From Anaerolineae bacterium (GTDB lineage Bacteria; Chloroflexota; Anaerolineae; Aggregatilineales; Phototrophicaceae): a DNA stretch of 64,000 nt. The notes under the pieces are model-generated. The model was not told where the DNA came from. It ran no database searches and saw nothing but the letters and a program-made list of their open reading frames with translations. Below, piece after piece: positions 26,064 through 34,026 of this stretch. Position 1 is the stretch's first letter; each line of letters begins with the position of its first letter. A program made the position numbers and the translations under genes. The stretch lies in contig JAJEFB010000021.1 in the NCBI GenBank assembly GCA_022820665.1, forward strand, positions 1 through 64,000, written 5' to 3'.

Positions 26064-27599
26064 TCAGGTAAACCGGGACAGCCGGCGCATATTTCGTCGG
26101 TTGTCCCGGTAGAGATCGCGATAGATGGGATAAATATCGTCGTAGATCGCCTTCCTGCCCGCGTTGGGCTGGATGCGGCGGTTGATCTTCACCCAGGCAT
26201 CGCGCAGAGGGGCGAAATCATCAAAGATGCCAGCGGCCATACCAGCCAGGTAGGCATCGCCATAAGCCGCGCCGATCGTCTGGCGCGGTACGTCTTGCGG
26301 CAAGCCCGCGACATCGCTGCATATTTGCAGCCAAAGCGGATCCTGCACGCCGCCGCCGATGGCGACCAGGCGCTGCGGATGAGCCTCAACTTCGCCCATG
26401 GCTTCAATATTGTGGCGCAAGCCATAGCCGATGCCTTCGAGAAGGCTGCGGTAGAGATGAGCGCGACTATGGCTGAGGCTCAAGCCGAAGATCATGCCTT
26501 TGGCATGGACATCGTTGATAGGTGTGCGTTCGCCGCTGAAATAGGGCAAGGCGATCAAGCCGTCGCTGCCGGCGTCGATGCGCGAGGCGATCTCGGAAAG
26601 CAAGGCGAAGGCGTTTACGCCCTCAGCCTCCGCTCGCTGCCGCTCGGCATGAGCCAGTTCATCGCGGAACCAGGTCAAGAGCGCGCCGGATGTCGACAAG
26701 CCCGCCGCCAGAATGGCGCTGCCCGGCGCGATACCCACGGAAGCCCAGAGATCGCGGTGCGGGCGATAGACGTCCGTGGTCTGGATGAGGAAGAGCGTGC
26801 TGCCGTACATCACCATCAGATCGCCGGTGTTGGTCGCGCCCGCGGCAATTGCCTCGGCGAGCGCGTCAGCCGTGCCAGTGGCGACCGGCGTGCCGGCGGG
26901 GATGCCTGTCTCTTCGGCGGCGTTCGGCATGATCGCGCCGGCTCGCTCCCCGGACCAAAGTGTCTGCGGGAGCCACTCCGAGGGACAGATCCGCTCGACC
27001 CAGTCCTTGCGCCAAGCCAGTTCGCGCACGTCAAAAAAGGGAGTGAAGTAGGGCGCGACATAGTTATCGACGACAAAGCGGCCCGTCAGGCGGTAGACAA
27101 GATAAGTTGAGGCGGTGACGATCTTGCGGGTGCGCGCGAATAGCTCGGGCTGGTGGCGGCGGTACCAGAGTACTTTGGGACCCACCGACTGCGCCGAGAG
27201 CGCCTGACCGGCGCGGGCGAAAATTTCATCCGCGCCCAGTTCCGCCGTCAGGTCGTCGATCTCTTGACCGGCGCGGGTATCAATGCCGTAGAGGATAGAG
27301 GGACGCAGCGGCTGATAGTTTTCGTCGAGAGGGAGCATGGTGGGCGCAATGGCGCTGGCGGCGACGCCGGCGACACGGGCCGGATCGATATTCGCAGTCT
27401 CGATCAAAGCGCGGGAAATCGTACAGAAGTCGCGCCACCAGACAGCGTCCGCATCTTGTTCCGCCCAGCCGGGCTGCGGGATATCAAAGCCGTGCGGCGC
27501 CGCGCGCTCGGCGAGCACTTGACCGTCAAGGTCCACCAGTACGCCTTTGGAACTGGAAGTGCCGATATCAATGCCCAGCAGCAGCCGATCGTCCTTCAT
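26064..27599 (-). CDS. FGGY-family carbohydrate kinase (xylulokinase/gluconokinase-like)
   Basis: 511 residues from the ATG at 27599, 13 bases after the dehydrogenase stop, with GAGG before it. The N-terminal ATPase-type motif LLGIDIGTSSSKGVLVD and the C-terminal LVAIGGGVQDPLWLQICSDV with later GAAYGDAYLAG are FGGY signatures, and the length is standard. It phosphorylates a sugar, keto-sugar or polyol with ATP in the cytoplasm. It ends an operon-like group with a Gfo/Idh/MocA dehydrogenase and lies near a sugar ABC importer, suggesting import, oxidation, then phosphorylation of a pentitol or similar sugar. Xylulokinase is the nearest recalled subgroup, without certainty. Confidence 0.88.
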   Translation of the reverse strand: MKDDRLLLGIDIGTSSSKGVLVDLDGQVLAERAAPHGFDIPQPGWAEQDADAVWWRDFCTISRALIETANIDPARVAGVAASAIAPTMLPLDENYQPLRPSILYGIDTRAGQEIDDLTAELGADEIFARAGQALSAQSVGPKVLWYRRHQPELFARTRKIVTASTYLVYRLTGRFVVDNYVAPYFTPFFDVRELAWRKDWVERICPSEWLPQTLWSGERAGAIMPNAAEETGIPAGTPVATGTADALAEAIAAGATNTGDLMVMYGSTLFLIQTTDVYRPHRDLWASVGIAPGSAILAAGLSTSGALLTWFRDELAHAERQRAEAEGVNAFALLSEIASRIDAGSDGLIALPYFSGERTPINDVHAKGMIFGLSLSHSRAHLYRSLLEGIGYGLRHNIEAMGEVEAHPQRLVAIGGGVQDPLWLQICSDVAGLPQDVPRQTIGAAYGDAYLAGMAAGIFDDFAPLRDAWVKINRRIQPNAGRKAIYDDIYPIYRDLYRDNRRNMRRLSRFT

Positions 27600-27612
27600 A
27601 AGCCTCGATCTT

Positions 27613-28644
27613 CTAGTCCAAATCGACGGGCTGACCGGTACGCGCCGATTCTTCGACAGCGCAAAGCACAGTCGTGACCAGCGCCGCCTCGGCGCCCGTC
27701 GCCAGGACGGGTTTGTCGTCAACAACGGCATCGACGAAGCGGGCGATGGCTTCCAGCACGAAGCCGCTCATACGCGCCGAATTGGCATCAAGCGTGAAAC
27801 CGAGCACATCGGGCAGGGTGACCGAATCGCGGGTGTATTTCTCGACCGTGCGGTGATCGGAGGTGTTGATGTAGAGCACGCCTTGACTGCCCAACACTTC
27901 CATCTTGAAATTGAAGACATTGGGCTCGGTCTCGGGAAGGATCCAACTGTTCTCCAGCGTGACGACTGCGCCCTTTTCGAACTCAACAATGGCGACATGG
28001 AAGTCTTGCGTATCGATGCCTTGGTCGCGCAAGAGTCCCGAACGACTGACGGCATAGACGCGAACGGGTTTATCGTTCAGCAACCAGTGAGACATATCAA
28101 AGGTATGGCTGGCCAAGAACCAGAGCGCCGAGCTTTTGTCCGCCCAGGGCAGCATTTGCGTCGGCACAAACGTTGTATTGCTCAGGCGAGCATAGATGTA
28201 TTTTAGCTCGCCGAGCTCGCCGTCCAGCACAGTTTGCCGCGCCTGAACAAAAGGCGGATTGACGCGGTTGTGAAAGTCGACCATGAGCTTGACGCCGGCT
28301 TCTTCGACGGCTTCAAGGATAGCCTCAGCATCTTCGACTGTGGTGGCCAGCGGCTTTTCCACCAGAATATGTTTGCCGGCTTTCGCCGCAGCCACCGCCA
28401 GATCGCGATGCGCGAAATCGGGGGTGGCGATGGATACGGCGGCGATATCGTCGCGCGCCAGCAGATCGCGATAGTCGGTGTAAACCTGGGGCACGCTGTA
28501 TCGCTCCGCGATTTCGCGCGACCGCCCTTCGTCCAGATCGCAGACTGCGACCAACTCCGCCTGTGGCATATTGTGGTAGACATGGGCATGCCAGGCGCCG
28601 CCGACGATGCCCGTGCCAATCACGCCGAATCCTGTTTGACTCAT
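27613..28644 (-). CDS. Gfo/Idh/MocA family oxidoreductase
   Basis: 343 residues. The NAD(P)-binding motif GVIGTGIVGG is at 7-16 and the family signature EKPLA, with catalytic Lys K97, is at 96-100. A later AWHAH/VDFHNR pattern and the C-terminal alpha/beta sheet domain complete the fold. AGGAGTTGA stands before the ATG. It oxidises or isomerises a sugar or cyclitol using NAD(P). Transcribed just before the FGGY kinase, it probably produces or consumes that kinase's substrate. The exact sugar is unknown. Confidence 0.9.
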   Translation of the reverse strand: MSQTGFGVIGTGIVGGAWHAHVYHNMPQAELVAVCDLDEGRSREIAERYSVPQVYTDYRDLLARDDIAAVSIATPDFAHRDLAVAAAKAGKHILVEKPLATTVEDAEAILEAVEEAGVKLMVDFHNRVNPPFVQARQTVLDGELGELKYIYARLSNTTFVPTQMLPWADKSSALWFLASHTFDMSHWLLNDKPVRVYAVSRSGLLRDQGIDTQDFHVAIVEFEKGAVVTLENSWILPETEPNVFNFKMEVLGSQGVLYINTSDHRTVEKYTRDSVTLPDVLGFTLDANSARMSGFVLEAIARFVDAVVDDKPVLATGAEAALVTTVLCAVEESARTGQPVDLD

Positions 28645-28731
28645 TTCAACTCCTTCCCGATGAAAACGTGAAACTCAAACTCATGTCATTGTCAGTAATA
28701 TTAGCTGTTTTAGGGTTTGCATACCATTTGC

Positions 28732-28760
28732 TTGAAATTTACTTCAAACCCGTTTATACT
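28732..28760 (+). promoter_or_regulatory. Sigma-70-like promoter of the coiled-coil gene
   Basis: TTGAAA (28732-28737), a 17-base spacer, TATACT (28755-28760), 39 bases before the start at 28800. Divergent from the oxidoreductase gene. Confidence 0.6.
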
Positions 28761-28799
28761 TGCAAATGATACGCAGATGCCATTCTCAAAGGGATCCTC

Positions 28800-29108
28800 A
28801 TGGACATAGAAGACAAGTTAAACCAGCACGAACGCAGCATAGGAAGAATCGAGGGCAAATTAGAGTCCCTGGCCACAAAAGAATTCGTCCGCAAGGAAGT
28901 CAATGACGCTGTCAAAACGATTGACGCAAAGATCGACGCGTTGAACAAGGACATTAGCGACCAGATAAAACAATTGAGTAATAACATTGAGAAAGAGCGC
29001 AGCTGGCGCATGAAAGTCACTGGCGGCGTCAGCATTCTCGCGCTGGTATTGGTTGCTATTTCCAGCCTTGTAACCGCGCTAGCGAGTCTCGGCATCTTCA
29101 CCGCCTAA
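28800..29108 (+). CDS. Small coiled-coil protein with C-terminal membrane anchor
   Basis: 102 residues. Residues 1-75 form a long charged heptad-like helix (KLNQHERSIGRIEGKLESLA, then more of the same), and 78-100 form one membrane segment. This plan is shared by XhlA-like haemolysin accessory proteins and many small anchored coiled-coil proteins. It is the only plus-strand gene inside a minus-strand sugar cluster and has its own promoter-like sequence at 28732. No phage genes are nearby, so a phage origin is not supported. Function unknown. Confidence 0.65.
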   Translation: MDIEDKLNQHERSIGRIEGKLESLATKEFVRKEVNDAVKTIDAKIDALNKDISDQIKQLSNNIEKERSWRMKVTGGVSILALVLVAISSLVTALASLGIFTA

Positions 29109-29179
29109 TTTACCTCTTTGTCCAGCATCACGCCACAACACTTGATCTGTTCCGCGAGGCTGTTGCAAGTCCGCGATGG

Positions 29180-30010
29180 TCAGCCTTTCACCGCGCCAAA
29201 TGTCAAGCCGCGCACCACGTAGCGCCCCAGAACCAGAAATATGAGCATTGGCGGCAGCATGGCGACGACGGCTGTCGCGGCGAGATGCCCCCAGTAAATG
29301 CCCGTTGAGGCGAAGAAGCTGATTGTACCCACCGGCAGCGTGGTCGTGCTCTGCTTGCTGAGGACGAGCGGGAAGAGCACATTATTCCAACTGAAGACGA
29401 AAGTAAACATCGAAGTCACGATGATGCCCGGCAGCGCCAGCGGAATGATAATGCGGTAGAACGCCGCGAAGCGATTGGCGCCGTCGACCCATGCCGCTTC
29501 TTCCAAATCTAGCGGCACTTCATCCATGAAGCTCTTGAGCAGCCAGACCGAAAAAGGTATCGCCAAAGTCTGTAAGGTGAGGATCATCGCCTGGTAACTG
29601 CCGGCCCAGCCGATCCAGGACATCAGAATGAAATAAGGAATGACGAAGACAATCGGCGGCGCGATGAGCAGGCTGATGTACCAATTCATGATGAATTCTT
29701 TACCGCGCATGGCGAAGCGCGACAAAGCATAAGCGGCGGACAGCGCGAATGGCAAGCTGAGCAAAGTCGCGCCCGTGCTGACGACCACGCTATTCACAAG
29801 CTGAATCGCGTTGTTGCCGGGGTCGACGAATGTGGTGATGAAGTTGCCCAGGTCGGGCTCGAAGATAAACTCCGGCGGCAGGTTGTAGGCATCGCTGGGA
29901 TGGCGGAATGCGAGCAAGATGAACCACAGGATCGGTCCCAAAAAGAAGATCATCACCAAAGCCATCAGCGCGTAAACCAAGATTTTTCCGCTTCTCGTCG
30001 GCGCGCGCAT
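29180..30010 (-). CDS. Carbohydrate ABC transporter permease, MalG-like
   Basis: 276 residues, six membrane segments, with the coupling motif EEAAWVDGANRFAAFYRIIIP near 185 and the typical MalG C-terminus (VLGRYVVRGLTFGAVKG). It starts four bases after the stop of the MalF-like gene, so the two are co-translated. It forms the inner-membrane channel for the sugar bound by the Tat-exported binding protein encoded upstream. As in the first system, no ATPase is encoded nearby. Confidence 0.92.
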   Translation of the reverse strand: MRAPTRSGKILVYALMALVMIFFLGPILWFILLAFRHPSDAYNLPPEFIFEPDLGNFITTFVDPGNNAIQLVNSVVVSTGATLLSLPFALSAAYALSRFAMRGKEFIMNWYISLLIAPPIVFVIPYFILMSWIGWAGSYQAMILTLQTLAIPFSVWLLKSFMDEVPLDLEEAAWVDGANRFAAFYRIIIPLALPGIIVTSMFTFVFSWNNVLFPLVLSKQSTTTLPVGTISFFASTGIYWGHLAATAVVAMLPPMLIFLVLGRYVVRGLTFGAVKG

Positions 30011-30014
30011 ACCT

Positions 30015-30893
30015 TCACCATTCCCGCTTACGGTAGATGAAGAAAAGATAGAGATTGATGATGATTGAGACGATGATGGCGACCAGCCAGGTCATAGCGG
30101 CGGTCAAACCGATGTTGTAATTGACCAAACCTTCGCGATAGAGGTTAAAGCTAAGGGTGCGCGATGCCGTCCCGGGCCCGCCGCTGGTGAGGACATAAAC
30201 GAGATCGAAGCTGTTAAACAACTGCATGAAGCGGATCATGACGAGGAAGGCGGCGATCGGCCGCAGCAGAGGCAGGGAGATCGACCAGAATAACCGCCAA
30301 CGCGTTGCGCCATCGACCAGGGCGGCTTCGAGCACTTCCTCTGAGATTGAGAGCAAGCCGGCGTATAGCACGATGGCGAAAAACGGCGTCCATTGCCAGG
30401 TGTCAACGACGCCGATAGTAAATAGCGCAGTATTGGCGTTGCCCAGGAATCCCTGCGGCGGCACCGGGAAGCCGATGCCCTGCAGCAGCCAGGTCAAGAC
30501 GCCGCCCTTCGGCTCCAACAAATAGCGGAAGAGAAAACCTGCCACCACCGGCGCCAGCGTGGTGGGCATGATGAGCAGGGCGCGGAAAAGCCCCATGCCG
30601 CGCAAGTGCGTATACAGCAGGAGTGCAATGCCCATACCGAACCAGAATTGCGCGAAGACGCCGATGCCGGCAAGCAGCACTGTATTCTTCAAAGCCTCGG
30701 TGAAGGGCGTGACCTGGAAGACCATACGGTAATTGTCCAAGCCCGAGTGGTAGAGGGGCATGGGACTGGTCTGCAGGTTCCAGAACCAGAAGCTGTTGCG
30801 CAGCGCGAAGCCCAGTGGATACAGAATCAGCGCCAAGAGGACGATGATAGACGGTGCGAGGAGGAGGTATGGGAGGCGTATGCGAAACTTCAT
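30015..30893 (-). CDS. Carbohydrate ABC transporter permease, MalF-like
   Basis: 292 residues, six membrane segments; the coupling motif LEAALVDGATRWRLFWSISLP is near 190. The N-terminus is short (RIRLPYLLLAPSIIVLLALILYP) as in the UgpA/LacF group. It pairs with the MalG-like permease downstream. Two hairpins of the dispersed family lie in the 142-base spacer that separates it from the binding-protein gene. Confidence 0.92.
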   Translation of the reverse strand: MKFRIRLPYLLLAPSIIVLLALILYPLGFALRNSFWFWNLQTSPMPLYHSGLDNYRMVFQVTPFTEALKNTVLLAGIGVFAQFWFGMGIALLLYTHLRGMGLFRALLIMPTTLAPVVAGFLFRYLLEPKGGVLTWLLQGIGFPVPPQGFLGNANTALFTIGVVDTWQWTPFFAIVLYAGLLSISEEVLEAALVDGATRWRLFWSISLPLLRPIAAFLVMIRFMQLFNSFDLVYVLTSGGPGTASRTLSFNLYREGLVNYNIGLTAAMTWLVAIIVSIIINLYLFFIYRKREW

Positions 30894-30941
30894 TATAAGC
30901 CCCGAAAGCCCCCATCCCCTTTAGCAATTGAACTTGTAAGA

Positions 30942-31004
30942 GCGATCCCGGCGGATCGCCCGTTTGTGGACTTGTACTGACGCGGGCGACCTGGCAGGTC
31001 GCCC
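30942..31004. repeat. Two hairpins between binding-protein and permease genes
   Basis: GCGATCC-N4-GGATCGC (30942-30959) and GGGCGACCT-N3-AGGTCGCCC (30984-31004). The second is a perfect 9 bp stem of the dispersed GGGCGA family. Their place right after the binding-protein gene mirrors the hairpin at 9631 in the other sugar operon. Confidence 0.65.
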
Positions 31005-31035
31005 CTGCAAATAGACCGCGCGATGTGGAGAGCGT

Positions 31036-32508
31036 TTACATTCCCGAAAGGCTGGCTTGCAGCGCCTTGGTGTTTTCGAGCGTGTCATCAAAGCTGTCGA
31101 CGCCGTATGGAATCATCTGATTCCCGCTAAGGATGTTCTGGAAGAGGATTTGCGTCGTCTCCAGCGCTTGCTCGGGCGTTACCGCGCCGCTCATCGTCTG
31201 GTTAATCTGCAAGCCGTAGACACCTTCCAGCGATGTATAGATCGGCGCAGGCGGGCGGGCAACCTTGCCATCGCCGAGATTCATCATCTCGAGCTGCGTC
31301 CCCAAGAAGGGGTAGATCTCGTTCAAGCCGGCATCGTCGTAATTCGACTTGCGGCTGAAATCGGCGAATTGATAACCCTTGACGTTGACCTCGCCCATCG
31401 CCTTCTGCGCTTCGGAGCCGGTGGCCCACTTGATGAACTGCCAAGCCGCGTCTTGATTCGCCGAGGTCGAAGGCATGCCCAGGGACCAGCCGCCGAGGCT
31501 GACCACTTGATCGCCGCCGGCTGTCCGCGTCGGCAGCACAGCGGTCGCAGTCTTATCGACCACCGGCGACGGCGTACCGGTCAAATACCCTTCATTGTTG
31601 ACCAGGTAGAAGTAAGGCGTCCAGTGATAGAACATGCCGATATCGCCTTGCGAGTAGCGGGTGCCGGCATCGAACCAGAGGTAGTTGATCGATTCGGGCG
31701 GCGACCAGCCATAGAGGCGGTTCCAGTCGTGCAAGGCGGCGACGTTGGCTTCGCTATTGATGGTGGGCGTGAAGTCCCAGGGCGCTTCGGGGAATTGTGT
31801 GAACCAGCGCGTGCCGTAGCTGGCGGAAAGCCCCGTGAACATGTGGACGACGGGCACGGGCTGCGCGCCGATGACGGTGGTGCCGTACATGCTGGTGCCA
31901 TCGAGGTCCATGCCGTTGATCTGGTCGAGGATGCCGAAGTAATCTTCCCAAGTCCAGTCACCGGCGTCAGCCACCGATGAGGGCAGCGGATCCAAACCAG
32001 CCGCTTCAAAGAGGTCGGTGCGGTACATGATGCCCTGGGCATACGAAGCGATGGGCAGCGTCCAGACGTGATTGCGCCAGGTGCTCAGCGAATAGAGGCA
32101 CTCGGGCAGGAAGTCATCAAAATTCGCATCGGAATCCATACCGATGAAATCATCAAGCGAGCGAATCCAGCCGTTGTCGGCGTATTGGCTGATCCACATC
32201 TGGTCAACTGCGATGACATCGGCATCCGCGCTTTGCGTGAGGAAGGCGTTGATCAAGCGCGCTTGCAGCGCTGTATATCCCAAGGATTCGATATTGACGC
32301 CAATGCCGGTCATCTCGGTGAATTGATCGACCACGCTTTGCAGCGCCAGATCCCAGGGATCGCCCACCGTCAGCACGTTGATGGTGGCGTCGCTTTGGGC
32401 GGCCACGCGCGAAAGATTCGCCAATGGCGACAATCCTCCGGCGACAGCGGCGCCGGCCGCGCCGCTCATGCGCAGAAAATCGCGGCGGCTCAAGTTTTTC
32501 TTGGACAT
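31036..32508 (-). CDS. Tat-exported sugar-binding protein of an ABC transporter
   Basis: 490 residues. A twin-arginine signal (S7-R-R-D-F-L-R13, then an Ala/Gly-rich hydrophobic stretch ending RVAAQSD) directs folded export. The mature protein is a family 1 solute-binding protein with segments such as ALQARLINAFLTQSADADVIAVD and EAQKAMGEV. AAGGAGTTAACG precedes the ATG. It delivers a sugar or polyol to the two permeases downstream. The first importer in this window uses the Sec route instead, so the two binding proteins are not recent duplicates. Confidence 0.92.
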   Translation of the reverse strand: MSKKNLSRRDFLRMSGAAGAAVAGGLSPLANLSRVAAQSDATINVLTVGDPWDLALQSVVDQFTEMTGIGVNIESLGYTALQARLINAFLTQSADADVIAVDQMWISQYADNGWIRSLDDFIGMDSDANFDDFLPECLYSLSTWRNHVWTLPIASYAQGIMYRTDLFEAAGLDPLPSSVADAGDWTWEDYFGILDQINGMDLDGTSMYGTTVIGAQPVPVVHMFTGLSASYGTRWFTQFPEAPWDFTPTINSEANVAALHDWNRLYGWSPPESINYLWFDAGTRYSQGDIGMFYHWTPYFYLVNNEGYLTGTPSPVVDKTATAVLPTRTAGGDQVVSLGGWSLGMPSTSANQDAAWQFIKWATGSEAQKAMGEVNVKGYQFADFSRKSNYDDAGLNEIYPFLGTQLEMMNLGDGKVARPPAPIYTSLEGVYGLQINQTMSGAVTPEQALETTQILFQNILSGNQMIPYGVDSFDDTLENTKALQASLSGM

Positions 32509-32590
32509 CGTTAACTCCTTCTTTCTGTGTTTGTAAGCAAGTGAGAAACTGCGATTGAATTCATTCGATAAGCGCCTCCTCGCCCAAGCA

Positions 32591-33685
32591 TCAGATCAAG
32601 ATCTTGCCATCCGCCAATACAGGTACGCCATCGACCAAAACTGAACCGGTCTGACGCAGGTCCTTGATCAGATCCCAGTGGATACTGGACTGATTGACCC
32701 CGCCGCACTCGGGATAGGCTCTGCCCAGCGCCAGATGGATCGTGCCGCCAATTTTCTCATCAATTAGTATATCCTTGCAAAAGCGGTTAATGTAGGGATT
32801 CATACCAAAGGCAAACTCGCCCAGCCGGCTCGAACCGGCGTCCGTTTCCAGGATTCGCAAAAGAAAATCTTCATTCGATGAGGCACTGGCATGGATCAGA
32901 TCGCCATCCTGCCATGCCAGGCGAATGTCGCCGACTAATTGGCCGCCGAGCACACCCGGCAACTCAAAGTGGATCTTGCCGTTCAGCGTCTTGTTGACGG
33001 GCGCGGTATAGATCTCGCCGTCGGGCAGGTTGATCTTGCCGTCGAAAACTTTCCATTGCCGTCCGCGCACGGAGAATTCCAGATCGGTCTCATCGCCGGC
33101 GACGATGCGCACGGTCTCGCTGCCTTCGAGCTGCGCGGCTTGCCGATGCCAGCCTTTCGAGGCGGTGGGATAGTCCAACAGGCAGGCAGCGAAGAACATG
33201 TCTTCGACCGTTTGCAGATCGGTATCGGCTTGTCGCGCCAACTCCGCGTTGGGCACGCGGACCAAGCACCAGCGCGTCTTTTGCCAGCGCAGAGTTGAGA
33301 CTACCCCCATAGCCGCTTGATTGGCTGCCAGCGCCGCCGCCGAGATCTCGTCGTGCATACGCAAGTCGTAGGCGCCGCGCAAGCCGAAGTAGACATCAGC
33401 CCAGTCCATGCCACCCGCTTCGATTTCCGGCAGCCAGCTATGCTGTTCGGCTGAGCCGTGCCTTAGCAGGCTGTGGCGCAGCTTTTCCGAGAGCAATTGC
33501 GCTTGCGGGAAGGCGCCGGCTTTGACGCAAGATTCGTAGACGGCATGCGCCAGCGGGAAGCTCTCGATTTCGCCCATGGCGATCATGACGCGGTCGCCGG
33601 GTTGGACTGCGGTCGAGTAGTTGACGAGGACGTCGGCGACGGCTGTCCAGCGGGGGTCGGTGGGGGTTGTTGGGGTCACGGGCAT
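32591..33685 (-). CDS. M29 family (thermophilic-type) aminopeptidase
   Basis: 364 residues from the ATG at 33685; the frame opens earlier, but that part is Pro-rich without family sequence. M29 features include the metal-site region near ASASSNED and the C-terminal block GGTIHLALGRAYPECGGVNQSSIHWDLIKDL, diagnostic for AmpS/AmpT-type leucyl aminopeptidases. These are cytoplasmic dinuclear metallopeptidases that trim N-terminal residues from peptides. It lies 82 bases upstream of the binding-protein gene on the same strand but is probably functionally separate. Confidence 0.88.
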   Translation of the reverse strand: MPVTPTTPTDPRWTAVADVLVNYSTAVQPGDRVMIAMGEIESFPLAHAVYESCVKAGAFPQAQLLSEKLRHSLLRHGSAEQHSWLPEIEAGGMDWADVYFGLRGAYDLRMHDEISAAALAANQAAMGVVSTLRWQKTRWCLVRVPNAELARQADTDLQTVEDMFFAACLLDYPTASKGWHRQAAQLEGSETVRIVAGDETDLEFSVRGRQWKVFDGKINLPDGEIYTAPVNKTLNGKIHFELPGVLGGQLVGDIRLAWQDGDLIHASASSNEDFLLRILETDAGSSRLGEFAFGMNPYINRFCKDILIDEKIGGTIHLALGRAYPECGGVNQSSIHWDLIKDLRQTGSVLVDGVPVLADGKILI

Positions 33686-34026
33686 GGGGGGAGTATAGCA
33701 TGGGGTTGGGGGTGGGGGCGAAACGGGGTTGTCAACCACAAAGACGCAAAAGGCGCAAAGCGTTACAGTTTAGGCAACTCTGGTGTCTACGTAGTACTGT
33801 TTTCTACGCGATTACCTGTTTTGCCTCTCAACCCGCGGCTGGCCCAGGTGCTGACGCTCCTGATCGACGATCTCGGGATCGAGCAACCCCACCCCCGGCC
33901 CCTCCCCATTGCAATGGGGAGGGGTGACTCGTTCCTGCATCCATCAGTATTTCGCAATTCATTTTATAGCCAAGCGGCCTGAATTATTGCTGCGAATGAC
34001 GAATGCGTGAGCTCTAACACCGTGCG
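33686..34026. other. Intergenic region with GC-rich inverted repeat, copy 2
   Basis: No gene. It contains AACCACAAAGACGCAAAAGG (a common dispersed motif) near 33736 and, at 33886-33926, a copy of the CCCCACCCCCGGCCCC / CTCCCCATTGCAATGG / GGAGGGG inverted repeat seen at 20530. The flanking genes are both on the minus strand. Confidence 0.6.

Noticed and set aside
28800..29108. Prophage haemolysin gene
   Set aside because: Similar plan only; no phage genes nearby and it has a house-type promoter.
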